This document shows, piece by piece, positions 8,273 to 17,820 of a stretch of 64,000 nucleotides of DNA (positions are counted from its first letter, which is position 1; each line of letters opens with the position of its first letter). The stretch comes from JAAOII01 sp965207945. Its GTDB lineage: Bacteria; Pseudomonadota; Gammaproteobacteria; CBDBNL01; JAAOII01. The position numbers were made by a program, and so were the translations under genes. The notes below the pieces were generated by a model that was given only the letters and a program-made list of their open reading frames with translations, did no database searches and was not told the DNA's origin. The DNA is taken from assembly GCA_965207945.1 (NCBI GenBank), contig OZ242303.1:124001-188000 (forward strand), in the 5' to 3' direction.

Positions 8273-9715
8273 ATGGCTGATTGGGAAACAGTAATCGGGC
8301 TGGAGGTGCATATCCAACTGGCGACTAAATCTAAAATGTTCTCGGGGGCGGCAACCGCTTATGGAGCTGCGCCGAATACTCAAGCATGCGCGGTGGATTT
8401 GGCATTGCCTGGCACCTTGCCAGTGACAAACGGAGAGGCAATAAGTATGGCAATTAAGTTTGGCTTGGCTATCAATGCCAATATAAATCATATAAATCAG
8501 TTTGTGCGCAAGAATTATTTTTATCCAGATTTGTCTAAGGGCTATCAGATATCCCAGCTGGAGTTTCCCACAGTGGAGACAGGAGAGCTGAAGATAACAA
8601 CATCTGCGGGGGATAAAGTTATTGGTGTAACGCGCGCTCATTTAGAGGAAGATGCCGGTAAATCTCTGCATGAAGATTTTCATGGGATGAGTGGCATAGA
8701 TTACAATCGCGCTGGCACTCCTTTGATGGAAATTGTTTCCGAGCCAGATTTACGCTCGGCGGAAGAGGTGGTTGCCTACTTGAAAGCAGTGAATATTTTA
8801 GTGCGCTATCTCGGTATTTCCGATGGAGATATGTCGCAGGGTTCAATGCGCTGCGATGTCAATGTATCTATGAGGCATAAAGGAGCGGCGGAGTTTGGCA
8901 CACGGGCTGAAGTGAAGAATGTGAATTCGTATCGCTTTGTGGAAAAAGCAATTCATTATGAGGTGGCGCGGCAGATTGCTTTGCTTGAGGACGGTAAAGA
9001 GGTGGTGCAGGAGACCAGATTGTATGACTCGGAAAAAGATGAGACCCGTTCAATGCGTAGCAAGGAGGAGGCGCATGATTATCGCTACTTTCCCGACCCA
9101 GATTTGCTGCCAGTTGAGATTAGCGCTGAGCTAGTGGAGCAAATACGCGCTGATATGGTGGAACTGCCGCAAGCCAAACAGGAAAGATTTGTTAAAGAAT
9201 ATGGATTAACTGATTATGACGCCGAGCTATTGGCAACGCAAAAAGAACTTGCCGATTATTACGAAGTCGTTCAAGGTCAATGTAAAAATAGCAAGCTGGC
9301 AAGCGGCTGGGTGACTAGTGAACTGCTGGGGGCATTGAACAAACAAAACCTTAACATTGTAGAGTCGCCATTGAAGGCGGAGAAGCTTGGAACTTTGTTA
9401 TCGCGTATAGAGGATGGCACTATATCCTCTAAGATAGCTAAAGATATTTTTCAGCAACTATGGGAGGATAGTTCTATAGAGGTTGATGAACTAATTAGCA
9501 AGAAAGGTTTGACGCAAATTACGGATGAGGGTGAGCTGGAAAAAATTATTACAGAGATTGTTGCCAATAATCCACAACAAGCCGAGCAGTATCGCGGCGG
9601 CAGGGATAAATTGATGGGGTACTTTGTTGGGCAGGCGATGAAAGAAACCCAAGGGCGCGGCGACCCAAGCATTATTAACCGCTTGTTGTTGAAAGCACTA
9701 AGCGGTAAAGAATAA
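8273..9715 (+). CDS. gatB: Asp-tRNA(Asn)/Glu-tRNA(Gln) amidotransferase subunit B
   Basis: 480 codons from the chosen start. GatB binds the misacylated tRNA, phosphorylates the acyl group and completes amidation with GatA and GatC. Hallmarks: ETVIGLEVHIQL at the N-terminus, the conserved DYNRAGTPLMEIVSEPD, the Asn/Arg-rich VNSYRFVEKAI and a C-terminal YqeY-like tail (LMGYFVGQAMKETQGRGDP). The frame also opens at GTG 8255, but ATG 8273 is preferred because it starts MADWETVIGLE, follows the gatA stop by one base and has GGAGGG 10 bases upstream. Confidence 0.95.
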   Translation: MADWETVIGLEVHIQLATKSKMFSGAATAYGAAPNTQACAVDLALPGTLPVTNGEAISMAIKFGLAINANINHINQFVRKNYFYPDLSKGYQISQLEFPTVETGELKITTSAGDKVIGVTRAHLEEDAGKSLHEDFHGMSGIDYNRAGTPLMEIVSEPDLRSAEEVVAYLKAVNILVRYLGISDGDMSQGSMRCDVNVSMRHKGAAEFGTRAEVKNVNSYRFVEKAIHYEVARQIALLEDGKEVVQETRLYDSEKDETRSMRSKEEAHDYRYFPDPDLLPVEISAELVEQIRADMVELPQAKQERFVKEYGLTDYDAELLATQKELADYYEVVQGQCKNSKLASGWVTSELLGALNKQNLNIVESPLKAEKLGTLLSRIEDGTISSKIAKDIFQQLWEDSSIEVDELISKKGLTQITDEGELEKIITEIVANNPQQAEQYRGGRDKLMGYFVGQAMKETQGRGDPSIINRLLLKALSGKE

Positions 9716-9732
9716 ATTATGGAATTATAATT

Positions 9733-10233
9733 ATGAACCCTCCTCCTATTAACAATACCCTGATTTATCCAGGTTCCTTTGACCCAATAACTCTGGGGCA
9801 CTTAGATTTACTGCATCGTGCGGTTAACTTGTTTGACGATGTCATAGTTGCCGTGGCGGAAGGTCCCAAGAAGACCCTATTCTCCATAGAGGAGAGAATT
9901 GCCATGATAGAAAAGGTGCTAAAAGACGAAGGATTGCAATCGCGGGTTACAGCTCAGGGCTTCAATAGTTTGTTGGTGGATTTTATGCGCGCTAACAATG
10001 CCCGTTTTGTCTTACGCGGTCTGCGAACTGTTACCGACTTTGAGTTTGAATTTCAACTGGCGAATGTAAATCGCCGTATGTATCCACAAATTGAAACTGT
10101 GTTTCTTATGCCTGATGAGGGTTTGGCATATATATCATCTTCTTTGGTAAGGGAAATTGCTTCGCTTAATGGCGACCTATCTCAATTTGTTCCCGCTACC
10201 ATTGCCGCCGCTCTAAAGAAGAAATTCCAATAA
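9733..10233 (+). CDS. coaD: Phosphopantetheine adenylyltransferase
   Basis: 166 codons, normal for the family. It transfers AMP from ATP to 4'-phosphopantetheine, the penultimate step of coenzyme A synthesis. Nucleotidyltransferase motifs are intact: YPGSFDPITLGHLDLL with the TxGH-type signature, VLRGLRTVTDFEFEFQ and the C-terminal ISSSLVREIA. It follows gatB by 17 bases and is probably cotranscribed. Confidence 0.96.
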   Translation: MNPPPINNTLIYPGSFDPITLGHLDLLHRAVNLFDDVIVAVAEGPKKTLFSIEERIAMIEKVLKDEGLQSRVTAQGFNSLLVDFMRANNARFVLRGLRTVTDFEFEFQLANVNRRMYPQIETVFLMPDEGLAYISSSLVREIASLNGDLSQFVPATIAAALKKKFQ

Positions 10234-10264
10234 ATTAGCCAAAAACACCTTTTAATGCTATTAA

Positions 10265-10273
10265 TGTTATAAT
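10265..10273 (+). promoter_or_regulatory. Extended -10 promoter before the FN3/GLUG gene
   Basis: TGTTATAAT (TGn plus TATAAT at 10268-10273) lies 75 bases before the ATG at 10349. The same gap has no clear terminator for coaD. Confidence 0.45.
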
Positions 10274-10348
10274 TTATAGTGTTACTTCAATTTACATTAA
10301 TGGGGATTTAATTGGAGATATGTTTTATGAGTAACAGGTATTTAAATT

Positions 10349-11218
10349 ATGAATATTTTTATTAAGAAGGTGCTCTCCTTCTGTCTTTGCAGGTTTAATT
10401 CCGACACTGCTAACACCAATCTCTGTACCAGATTATCCAAATCATCTAGGTTATATAGCATAGTAAAGCGGAGCACAACTTTTTTTATAGCAGCTATAGC
10501 TATTTCTTCCCTAAGTGCCTGTACTTTAGTTGTGGGTGATGGCAGCGATGATGTAGTTGCTTCTTCTTTAGGCGCTTCTCCTGAAACTACCTCTCCTGAA
10601 ACCACTTCTCCTGATGCTGGCAGTATTACTGTCGTCCCGCTGAGTGACGATTCTGTAAAAATATCTTGGAGTAGTTCCTCTGAAGCACTATCATATCAGG
10701 TGCATGATAGCAATGGATTAGTTGCCACTATTCAACATCCTGCAACTAGTTATACTGCCGAAGGTCTATTGCCCAACACAGAATATACTTACCGTATTAG
10801 AGTATGTGATTCATCTGGCTGCTCGGATTGGACCAGCGAGAGTATAAAAATTTCTTTACCCCAAGCCATCAGTAATGCTAACGAACTTGCGGCTATTGGT
10901 TTAGATAGTGCGTCTTTAGCCGGCGACTATACTCTAACTGATAATATAAACCTATCTTCCATACCCAATTGGCTGCCCATTGGCAACCTTACTGACGCAT
11001 TTACAGGCACTTTCAATGGCAATGGCTATAACATAAGCAGAATAAGCATCTCGGACTATAAACATGCTGGTCTGTTTGGTTATGTGAAAGATGCCCACAT
11101 AAGCAATCTTGTGGTTCTGGTTGACAGTATAAAAGCCCTTGCTTATTCTCGTGGTTCTTCTGCTACTGCGGGAGGTCTGGCTATGCTTATAATAGTGAGA
11201 TTATCAATTCTTATGTAG
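10349..11218 (+). CDS. 5' part of an FN3/GLUG lipoprotein gene split by a frameshift
   Basis: 289 codons. The signal region ends in lipobox LSAC (Cys ~58), preceded by a basic VKRSTTFF segment; the long N-terminal extension before it suggests the start could be internal. A fibronectin type III domain follows (KISWSSSSEALSYQVHD ... TEYTYRIRVCDSSGCSDW), then the first GLUG repeats (NISRISISDYKHAGLFGYV). The frame ends abnormally at LAMLIIVRLSILM. The neighbouring repeat pattern ggtctggttggctat reads ggtctggctat at 11174-11184, so four bases are missing. With them restored, translation would run into the 3' part without a stop. Either the gene is broken, it is phase-variable, or the assembly has an error here. 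Confidence 0.7.
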   Translation: MNIFIKKVLSFCLCRFNSDTANTNLCTRLSKSSRLYSIVKRSTTFFIAAIAISSLSACTLVVGDGSDDVVASSLGASPETTSPETTSPDAGSITVVPLSDDSVKISWSSSSEALSYQVHDSNGLVATIQHPATSYTAEGLLPNTEYTYRIRVCDSSGCSDWTSESIKISLPQAISNANELAAIGLDSASLAGDYTLTDNINLSSIPNWLPIGNLTDAFTGTFNGNGYNISRISISDYKHAGLFGYVKDAHISNLVVLVDSIKALAYSRGSSATAGGLAMLIIVRLSILM

Positions 11219-11910
11219 TAGTTTCGGGTAATATATCTTCTTATTCTTCTTATTATTATGCTTATACAGGAGGTCTGGTTGGCTGGGTTAGTAGTAGTAA
11301 GATTATCAATTCTTATGCAGTAGTTTTGGGTGATATTTCTTCTTCTTCTCGTTATACTTATGCAGGAGGTCTGGTTGGCTATTCTTCTAATAATGAGATT
11401 ATTAATTCTTATGCAGTAGTTTCGGGTAATATATATTCTTCTTCTTCTCGTGATTCTTATGCAGGAGGTCTGATTGGCTGGGCTAGGAGCAGTCCGATTA
11501 TCAATTCTTATGCAGTAGTTTCCAATAATATTTCTGCTTCTTCTACTCATTCTTCTAAATATCGTAAGTCCAATGCAGGAGGTCTGGTTGGCTTGGCTGA
11601 TAGGAGCCCTATAAGTAATTCTTATGCAGTAGTTGCTGGTGATATATCTGCTATTTCTTTTCATTATACTTATTCAGGAGGATTGGTTGGCTTGGCTGAT
11701 AGGACTCCAATAAGTAATTCTTATGCAGTAGTTTCTGGTAGTATATTTTCTATTCCTTCTGCTGTTAATTATTATGACGCTTCTTATGCAGGAGGATTGG
11801 TTGGCTTAGCTGATAGGAGTCCAATAAGCAATTCTTATGTGGTGGTTGTGGGCGATGTATCTCATCCTTCTTATTCTTATACAGGGGGATTGGTTGGCGA
11901 TATTTCTGAT
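11180..11910 (+). repeat. Tandem GLUG-coding repeats of about 100-140 bases
   Basis: Near-identical phrases recur once per unit: gcaggaggtctggttggct, then caattcttatgcagtagtt. The repeats are direct, in frame and cover the first GLUG block of the split gene. Units like these recombine or slip easily; the 4-base deletion lies in the ctggttggct part of one unit. Confidence 0.75.
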
Positions 11911-13593
11911 AGCCAGATTAATAATTCTTATTACAATATAGGTGGCGAATATGCAGAATGGAGATTTGATAACTCTTTTGGCGATTTCAAGACACTTGAT
12001 GAGCTGCGCGCCCTAACTGCTGATGCTACAAGCTGGGATGAAGTTATATGGAATTTTGGCACGGATGTTGACCTGCCAACGTTGTTTTCTAACGTAGAGA
12101 TTGTAAAAATCTCTTTACCAACTCTTCCCACTCCTATTGTTACTGCCACAGCGCATGGCGCCTATTCTATAAAAATATCTTGGAAAAGGGTGAGAGTGTT
12201 GCCTCAGTATAAACCATATTATGAAGTGCATAATAAAAGTGGGTTAGTTGCTAAAGTTAGCCGTTTCGGAAATAGCTATACTTTCAATGGTTTATCGCCT
12301 ACCACCAAATATGATTACAGTGTTAGAGTATGCGATTCATCCAGCTGTTCAGATTTTGCCAGAATCTCTGCCACTACTAGGGATGTAAGAACTATCAACA
12401 ATGCTACCGAACTTGCGGCTATTAGTGATAATCTGACTACTTTAGCTGACGACTATGTCTTAACTACAAATATAGACCTGTCCGCTATATCCAATTGGCA
12501 TCCAATTGGTGACTCAATAGATAATGAATTTACTGGCAGTTTTGATGGCGATGGTTATAACATAAGTGGGGTAACTATTTTGGGCTATGAATTTGCGGGG
12601 CTTTTTGGTAATGTGGATGGCGCTAGCATAAGTAATCTTGGAGTTGTAATTGGCAATATATCGTCTGCTACTTATGCTGGAGGAATAGCTGGCAGAATTG
12701 GAGGCGGTAGTTGGATTAGCAATTCTTATGCAGTTATTATGGGCAATGTGCATGCTGAAGCTTATGCAGGCGGATTAGTTGGTTTGGCTAGCAGCAGTCC
12801 GATTAGTAGTTCTTATGCAGTAGTTGCAGGCAATATATCTTCTGATGGGGCTTCTGGTGGATTGGTTGGCTGGGTTGTTCGCAGTCCGATTAGTAATTCT
12901 CATGCAATAGTCGGGGGCGATATATCTTCTGCTTTTGCTTCTGGAGGGCTGGCTGGCGTTACGGATTATAGTCCAATTATTAATTCTTATGCGCTGGTTA
13001 CAGGCGATATCTATTCTTCTTCCCATTCTGGAGGATTAGTTGCTAGATCCTATAAGAGCCCTATTAGCAGGTCTTATGCAGTAGTTGGTGGAGATATATT
13101 TTCTAATGCTCCTAATGTTGATGGTGCTTATGCTTATGCTGGCGGGTTAGCTGGCTATGCTGGTAGTAATAATTTCATCAATGATTCTTATGCGATAGTT
13201 AGAGGTGCTATATATTCCTATTCTTTCTTATATTCTTATGCAGCGGGCTTAATTGGCAATGTTGGTACTAATACTCCAATAAGCAGTTCTTATGCATTGG
13301 TTGAGGGAGCTATATCCTCTGCTTCTGCAGTTCCTGCTGAGGCCTATGCTGGCGGATTGACTGCTAGAGACGTGAGCAATAATCTGTTCAATAAATGTTA
13401 TTACAGCGCCAGTCGTGAATCTTCGGAAGGGAACTTTAATAATATATATGGTGTTTATAAGAAGGTTGATGAATTGCGCATCTTAAATGCCGCGACTTCT
13501 AACTGGGATGAGAGTATATGGGACTTTGGCACGGATGCCGACCTCCCGACATTGTTTCCTTTACCCGCAAGCTACCTTAGCGAAGGGAAGTAA
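11326..13593 (+). CDS. 3' part of the split FN3/GLUG protein
   Basis: 755 codons from a TTG that is probably not a natural start; the frame is already open from about 11182, just after the 4-base lesion. It contains seven or so tandem GLUG units (YAGGLVGW..., INSYAVVSGDI), then the inner tail WNFGTDVDLPTLF. A second FN3 domain follows (SIKISWKRVRVLPQYKPYYEV ... YDYSVRVCDSSSCSDF), then a second GLUG block and a final tail WDFGTDADLPTLFP. The two halves repeat the same FN3-GLUG-tail plan, suggesting an internal duplication. The 3' end overlaps the 3' end of glyA on the other strand by 33 bases. Confidence 0.7.
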   Translation: MGDISSSSRYTYAGGLVGYSSNNEIINSYAVVSGNIYSSSSRDSYAGGLIGWARSSPIINSYAVVSNNISASSTHSSKYRKSNAGGLVGLADRSPISNSYAVVAGDISAISFHYTYSGGLVGLADRTPISNSYAVVSGSIFSIPSAVNYYDASYAGGLVGLADRSPISNSYVVVVGDVSHPSYSYTGGLVGDISDSQINNSYYNIGGEYAEWRFDNSFGDFKTLDELRALTADATSWDEVIWNFGTDVDLPTLFSNVEIVKISLPTLPTPIVTATAHGAYSIKISWKRVRVLPQYKPYYEVHNKSGLVAKVSRFGNSYTFNGLSPTTKYDYSVRVCDSSSCSDFARISATTRDVRTINNATELAAISDNLTTLADDYVLTTNIDLSAISNWHPIGDSIDNEFTGSFDGDGYNISGVTILGYEFAGLFGNVDGASISNLGVVIGNISSATYAGGIAGRIGGGSWISNSYAVIMGNVHAEAYAGGLVGLASSSPISSSYAVVAGNISSDGASGGLVGWVVRSPISNSHAIVGGDISSAFASGGLAGVTDYSPIINSYALVTGDIYSSSHSGGLVARSYKSPISRSYAVVGGDIFSNAPNVDGAYAYAGGLAGYAGSNNFINDSYAIVRGAIYSYSFLYSYAAGLIGNVGTNTPISSSYALVEGAISSASAVPAEAYAGGLTARDVSNNLFNKCYYSASRESSEGNFNNIYGVYKKVDELRILNAATSNWDESIWDFGTDADLPTLFPLPASYLSEGK

Positions 13594-14838
13594 TTCTTGC
13601 GTATACACTGGATATTGATTGCAGAGTTCTATCACTTCGGAACGGACTCTGGTTATCTCAGATTCGTCTTCTATGTTATCTATCAAATCACAAATCCAAT
13701 CGCCAATCTGATTAAACTCTGCTTCTTTGAAGCCACGGGTTGTGCAGGCAGGGCTACCCACCCTTATACCGCTGGTGATAAGTAGTGGCTGCGGGTCGTT
13801 GGGAATTGCATACTTATTAACCGTTATATGAGCGGGGCTGAGAACATCATAAACTTGCTTGCCAGTTAATCCTTGTGGAGTAAGATCTATCATCATCAAA
13901 TGGTTATCAGTGCCGCCAGACACTATCTTATATCCGCGCTGCTGAATTTTATTTGCCAGAGTAGCAGAGTTTTTTATCACCTGCTTTTGATACTCCACAA
14001 AATCTTCACTTAGCGCTTCTTTAAATGCTATAGCTTTAGCGGCTATAACATGCATCAAAGGTCCTCCTTGCATACCAGGGAATACTGCAGTATTAATCTT
14101 CTTACTTATTTCTGGTTGACCTTTGGTAAGAATTATGCCGCCACGTGGACCGCGTAGAGTTTTATGGGTAGTGCTAGTAACAACATGGGCGTGCGGTAAC
14201 GGATTGGGGTGAAGCCCTGCAGCTACCAAGCCGGCTATATGTGACATGTCCGCTAAGAGATAAGCGCCAACTTCATCGGCAATTTCTCGCATTATAGTCC
14301 AATCCACCGTGCGTGAATAAGCGGAAAAACCACCGATTATCATTTTGGGTTTGTGCTTGCGGGCATTGGTGCGCATAGCGTCATAGTCCAGCATACAATT
14401 ACTATCCACTCCATAAAACACAGAATTATAAGTTTTGCCAGAAAAACTGAATTTGGCTCCATGGCTAAAATGTCCTCCTTCGGACACCTTCATTCCCATG
14501 ACAGTATCACCTGCCTCAAGTAGCGCCAGGAATACCGCGCCATTAGCTTGCGAACCAGAATGGGGCTGCACATTGGCATAGTCAGCGCCGAATAGCTCTT
14601 TGACGCGGTCAATTGCTAACTGCTCAACAACATCAACATGTTCACAGCCGCCATAGTATCTTTTGCCAGGATAACCTTCGGCATACTTATTGGTAAGAAC
14701 GCTCCCTTGGGCTTCTAGGATGCAGGGGCTCACATAATTCTCAGAAGCAATAAGTTCAATTTCTTGCTCTTGACGAGTTTTTTCATTTTCAATTGCCCTG
14801 GATAAGTCAGGGTCAAAGTTTTTAATTTCTTTAATCAT
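13561..14838 (-). CDS. glyA: Serine hydroxymethyltransferase
   Basis: 425 codons, normal length. This PLP enzyme converts serine and tetrahydrofolate to glycine and methylene-tetrahydrofolate, the main source of one-carbon units. The PLP lysine lies in STTHKTLRGPRGG. IELIASENYVS, YAEGYPGKRYYGG and the C-terminal SGIRVGSPACTTRGF are all present. It is third in the minus-strand run glnA-amidase-glyA, 22 bases after the amidase. Its stop region overlaps the convergent GLUG gene, leaving no room for a separate terminator. Confidence 0.96.
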   Translation of the reverse strand: MIKEIKNFDPDLSRAIENEKTRQEQEIELIASENYVSPCILEAQGSVLTNKYAEGYPGKRYYGGCEHVDVVEQLAIDRVKELFGADYANVQPHSGSQANGAVFLALLEAGDTVMGMKVSEGGHFSHGAKFSFSGKTYNSVFYGVDSNCMLDYDAMRTNARKHKPKMIIGGFSAYSRTVDWTIMREIADEVGAYLLADMSHIAGLVAAGLHPNPLPHAHVVTSTTHKTLRGPRGGIILTKGQPEISKKINTAVFPGMQGGPLMHVIAAKAIAFKEALSEDFVEYQKQVIKNSATLANKIQQRGYKIVSGGTDNHLMMIDLTPQGLTGKQVYDVLSPAHITVNKYAIPNDPQPLLITSGIRVGSPACTTRGFKEAEFNQIGDWICDLIDNIEDESEITRVRSEVIELCNQYPVYTQELLPFAKVACG

Positions 14839-14860
14839 TGATAGTTTTGTAATGGTTTAT

Positions 14861-16321
14861 TTAAATTTTTGAATAGTGCTGTTTCCAAGGACGGATTATC
14901 TCAAAGTAAGCTGCGGCGGATAAAACTTGTAAATCAGCACCGCGTCGTCCCGTGAGGTGCAGCCCTACTGGCATGCCAGATTTTCCTAACCCGGCGGGGA
15001 TGGATATTGAAGGATGACCAGTGAAGTTAGTTAATAAAGTTGGACACCAGCCGATTAGTGGATTAATCTCTTCACCATTAATTCTACTAGGACCCATGGT
15101 GTCTCCATCCGTTGTATTCTTTACTGGCATGGCACTTAATGTTGGCGAGGCAATTAAATCATATTTAGACAAGGTTGCTTGATAAGCATCAAACACCTCA
15201 GTGCGGACAATCAAATCTTGATACATTGCATCAACCGAGTAGGTCGCTCCAATTTCTTCCACCCATCTTATGAGTTCGGCGGGTAAAACATGGCGGTGTT
15301 CTTTGGCAAACAGATTTACGCCAGCATCGTCATTAATGTATTTAAACAAGCTACGCACAGAGGGCACTACCAAGCGACACCATATATCGCTAAGTTCGTT
15401 ATGATTTGCTTTTATGCCAATTTTGATTTCCTCTACTTCAGCTCCAGCTTCTTGTAAGGTTTTAACCGCGTCTGCCACTACATCAGCCACTTCCTTCTCC
15501 ACTGGAAAGACATCAAGGTTTGGGCTATAGCCAATTTTCATTCCTTTTATTGAATTAACATTGTTGTCTGAGTGCCCATTGCTTCTGCCGTTAGGTGGGG
15601 AAATAGAAGGGAAGGGAAAAGAGTGTGGGTCGTCCTGATGCACCCCGGATAAGATGCTTAAGCTTAGCAAGGTGTCCTCAACTGTTCTTGTGATGGTTCC
15701 TTCGTAAACATAAGGGGCGGAATCGTTAAATCCATTGGGACGAGTTATTGCGGGTATTCTGCCAGCGGACGCCTTATAGCCGACACAATTAGTCCAGGCA
15801 GCAGGGATGCGGATTGAACCGCCGCCATCGGTTGCGTGAGATATAGGCAAAAGTCCAGCGGATACTGCGGCGGCGCTGCCACCAGAGGAACCGCCGGCAT
15901 TTTTACTCAAATCAAAAGGATTGCAAGTAGGTCCGAAGGCCGGATTATCTGTAGTGCCGCGGAATCCCATTATTGGGGCATTAGTCCTGCCTATAAAAAT
16001 TGCTCCCGCTGTTTCCATTTTCTTTACAAAGTAACTTGTAGTGTTGGAGGTAGCGGGGGTGTATTCTTTAAGCTGTGGAATGCCGCCGAAAGAAATGGGC
16101 CAGTTGGGCTTTAAGCTGGAAGAATCCTTCATTGCGATGGGAACGCCGAACAAAGGTGCTACTTGCTGATTATCCTGCAGATTGTCTCTTGCGCTGCTCC
16201 TGCTTTTGCCCAGAAGTTTGTCTGCTTGCCGCGCCTTATCCCGCGCTTCATCAAAAGCAGTATATGTGAAGGCATTGAGTTTGTCATTGGCAGCTTCAAT
16301 GCGGGCAATTGTTGCATCCAT
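14861..16321 (-). CDS. Amidase-signature family amidase
   Basis: 486 codons from the first ATG. Catalytic elements are intact: Lys in FGVPIAMKDSSS, the Gly/Ser signature NAGGSSGGSAAAVSAG and the nucleophilic Ser in HATDGGGSIRIPA. It differs from GatA and has no GatB/GatC partner beside it, so it is a general amidase of unknown substrate. Homology-like sequence (ALETARLIRTRQVSALEV) continues in frame upstream of the ATG to about 16393, where only ATT, ATC or CTG codons are available. The true start may therefore be non-canonical (ATT at 16393-16391 is possible) or lost by mutation. It sits directly after glnA and before glyA. Confidence 0.85.
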   Translation of the reverse strand: MDATIARIEAANDKLNAFTYTAFDEARDKARQADKLLGKSRSSARDNLQDNQQVAPLFGVPIAMKDSSSLKPNWPISFGGIPQLKEYTPATSNTTSYFVKKMETAGAIFIGRTNAPIMGFRGTTDNPAFGPTCNPFDLSKNAGGSSGGSAAAVSAGLLPISHATDGGGSIRIPAAWTNCVGYKASAGRIPAITRPNGFNDSAPYVYEGTITRTVEDTLLSLSILSGVHQDDPHSFPFPSISPPNGRSNGHSDNNVNSIKGMKIGYSPNLDVFPVEKEVADVVADAVKTLQEAGAEVEEIKIGIKANHNELSDIWCRLVVPSVRSLFKYINDDAGVNLFAKEHRHVLPAELIRWVEEIGATYSVDAMYQDLIVRTEVFDAYQATLSKYDLIASPTLSAMPVKNTTDGDTMGPSRINGEEINPLIGWCPTLLTNFTGHPSISIPAGLGKSGMPVGLHLTGRRGADLQVLSAAAYFEIIRPWKQHYSKI

Positions 16322-16395
16322 AACCTCAAGCGCGGATACTTGACGGGTACGGATGAGACGGGCGGTTTCAAGCGCCGTCAGATAGGATAAAATGA

Positions 16396-17820
16396 TTAGA
16401 TGCTGTAATACATATCAAACTCAACTGGGTGGGTGGAGGAGTTTAATCTGCGTACTTCAGCACGCTTCATATCAATATAAGCATCAATCAGATCGTCTGA
16501 GAACACATCTCCCACTTTTAGGAAATCACTGTCTTTTTCCAGTGCATCCAATGCTCCTTCCAAACTGGTGCATACGTGCTTGTATTTACGGTCTTCTGCA
16601 GCAGATATTTCATATAAATCCTTGTCTATATGTTCGCCTGGATCTATCTTATTTTTGATTCCATCTAAGCCCGCCATTAACTGCGCGCTTAAAGTTAAAT
16701 AGGGATTGCCAGCCGCATCGGGGAAACGTGTTTCAATACGTCTTTCTTTCTCTTTTGAGGAATAAGGTATACGAACCGCTGCCGAACGATTTTTAGCGGA
16801 ATAGGTCAGAATAGTTGGTGCTTCATATCCTGGCACTAATCTCTTGTAAGAGTTAGTTGCAGCATTGGCAAAAGCATTGATTGCCTGAGCATGTTTAAGT
16901 ATTCCACCTGTATAGTAAAGAGCTAGTTTGGAAAGATTGCCATATTCTTTACCGGCAAATATGTTTTTGCCGCCTTTCATTATGGACTGATGACAATGCA
17001 TTCCACTGCCATTATCGCCAACCAATGGTTTAGGTATAAATGTGGCTGTTTTGCCATAAGCATGAGCTACATTATGGATGCAATATTTGAATATCATTAT
17101 TTCATCCGCTTTGCGGCATAAGGTGTTAACGCCAAAACCTATTTCTACTTGACCTGCGGTTCCTACTTCATGATGATGCACTTCTGGTCCTAATCCCATG
17201 GATTCCATTGTGTGCGACATAGCGGTTCTGAGGTCGGCGCTTGAATCAACTGGCGAGACAGGCATATATCCGCCTTTCACGCCTACTCTATGCCCCAAGT
17301 TTCCTTGTTCATATTCAGTGCCGCTATTCCATGCTGCTTCTTCACTATCTATTTCATAAAAGCAACCAGCCATGTCCACATGCCAGCGAATATCGTCAAA
17401 AATAAAGAATTCTGGTTCGCAACTAAACATCGCGTCACTGCCTATGCCGAGTTTACGCAGGTATTCTTCAGCTTTTAAGGCAACTCCACGCGGATCTCTG
17501 AGATACGCTTCTCTTGATTCGGGTTCTACTATATTGCAGCGGACATTTACGGTCGGTTCTTCGCGAAAAGGATCCATTATTGCAGATTCTGCGATGGGTA
17601 TCATAAGCATATCCGAGTCATTAATTGGTTTCCAGTTGATAATTGATGAACCATCAAATGCCTTGCCATTTTTAAACATATCTGCTCCAACCTTATTGAT
17701 GGGTAGAGTTATGTGATGTTCTTTGCCTCGCATATCGGTAAAACGCAAACTAACCCATTTTGCCTTGTTATCCTTGACGTATTTCATAAAACGTTCTATC
17801 TTTGAACTGTTATTTGCCAT
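16396..17820 (-). CDS. glnA: Glutamine synthetase, type I
   Basis: 474 codons, typical of dodecameric GS-I. It makes glutamine from glutamate, ammonia and ATP. KAFDGSSIINW near the N-terminus, CEPEFFIFDDI and GSGMHCHQSI are recognisable active-site segments. The tyrosine in DKDLYEISAAE is at the place of the adenylylated Tyr of the beta subtype, suggesting covalent regulation. It is first gene of glnA-amidase-glyA. No sigma54-type -24/-12 promoter was recognised upstream. Confidence 0.96.
   Translation of the reverse strand: MANNSSKIERFMKYVKDNKAKWVSLRFTDMRGKEHHITLPINKVGADMFKNGKAFDGSSIINWKPINDSDMLMIPIAESAIMDPFREEPTVNVRCNIVEPESREAYLRDPRGVALKAEEYLRKLGIGSDAMFSCEPEFFIFDDIRWHVDMAGCFYEIDSEEAAWNSGTEYEQGNLGHRVGVKGGYMPVSPVDSSADLRTAMSHTMESMGLGPEVHHHEVGTAGQVEIGFGVNTLCRKADEIMIFKYCIHNVAHAYGKTATFIPKPLVGDNGSGMHCHQSIMKGGKNIFAGKEYGNLSKLALYYTGGILKHAQAINAFANAATNSYKRLVPGYEAPTILTYSAKNRSAAVRIPYSSKEKERRIETRFPDAAGNPYLTLSAQLMAGLDGIKNKIDPGEHIDKDLYEISAAEDRKYKHVCTSLEGALDALEKDSDFLKVGDVFSDDLIDAYIDMKRAEVRRLNSSTHPVEFDMYYSI

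Noticed and set aside
11180..13400. CRISPR-like array
   Set aside because: The repeats are in-frame coding units of unequal length that encode GLUG motifs, without spacers or cas genes.
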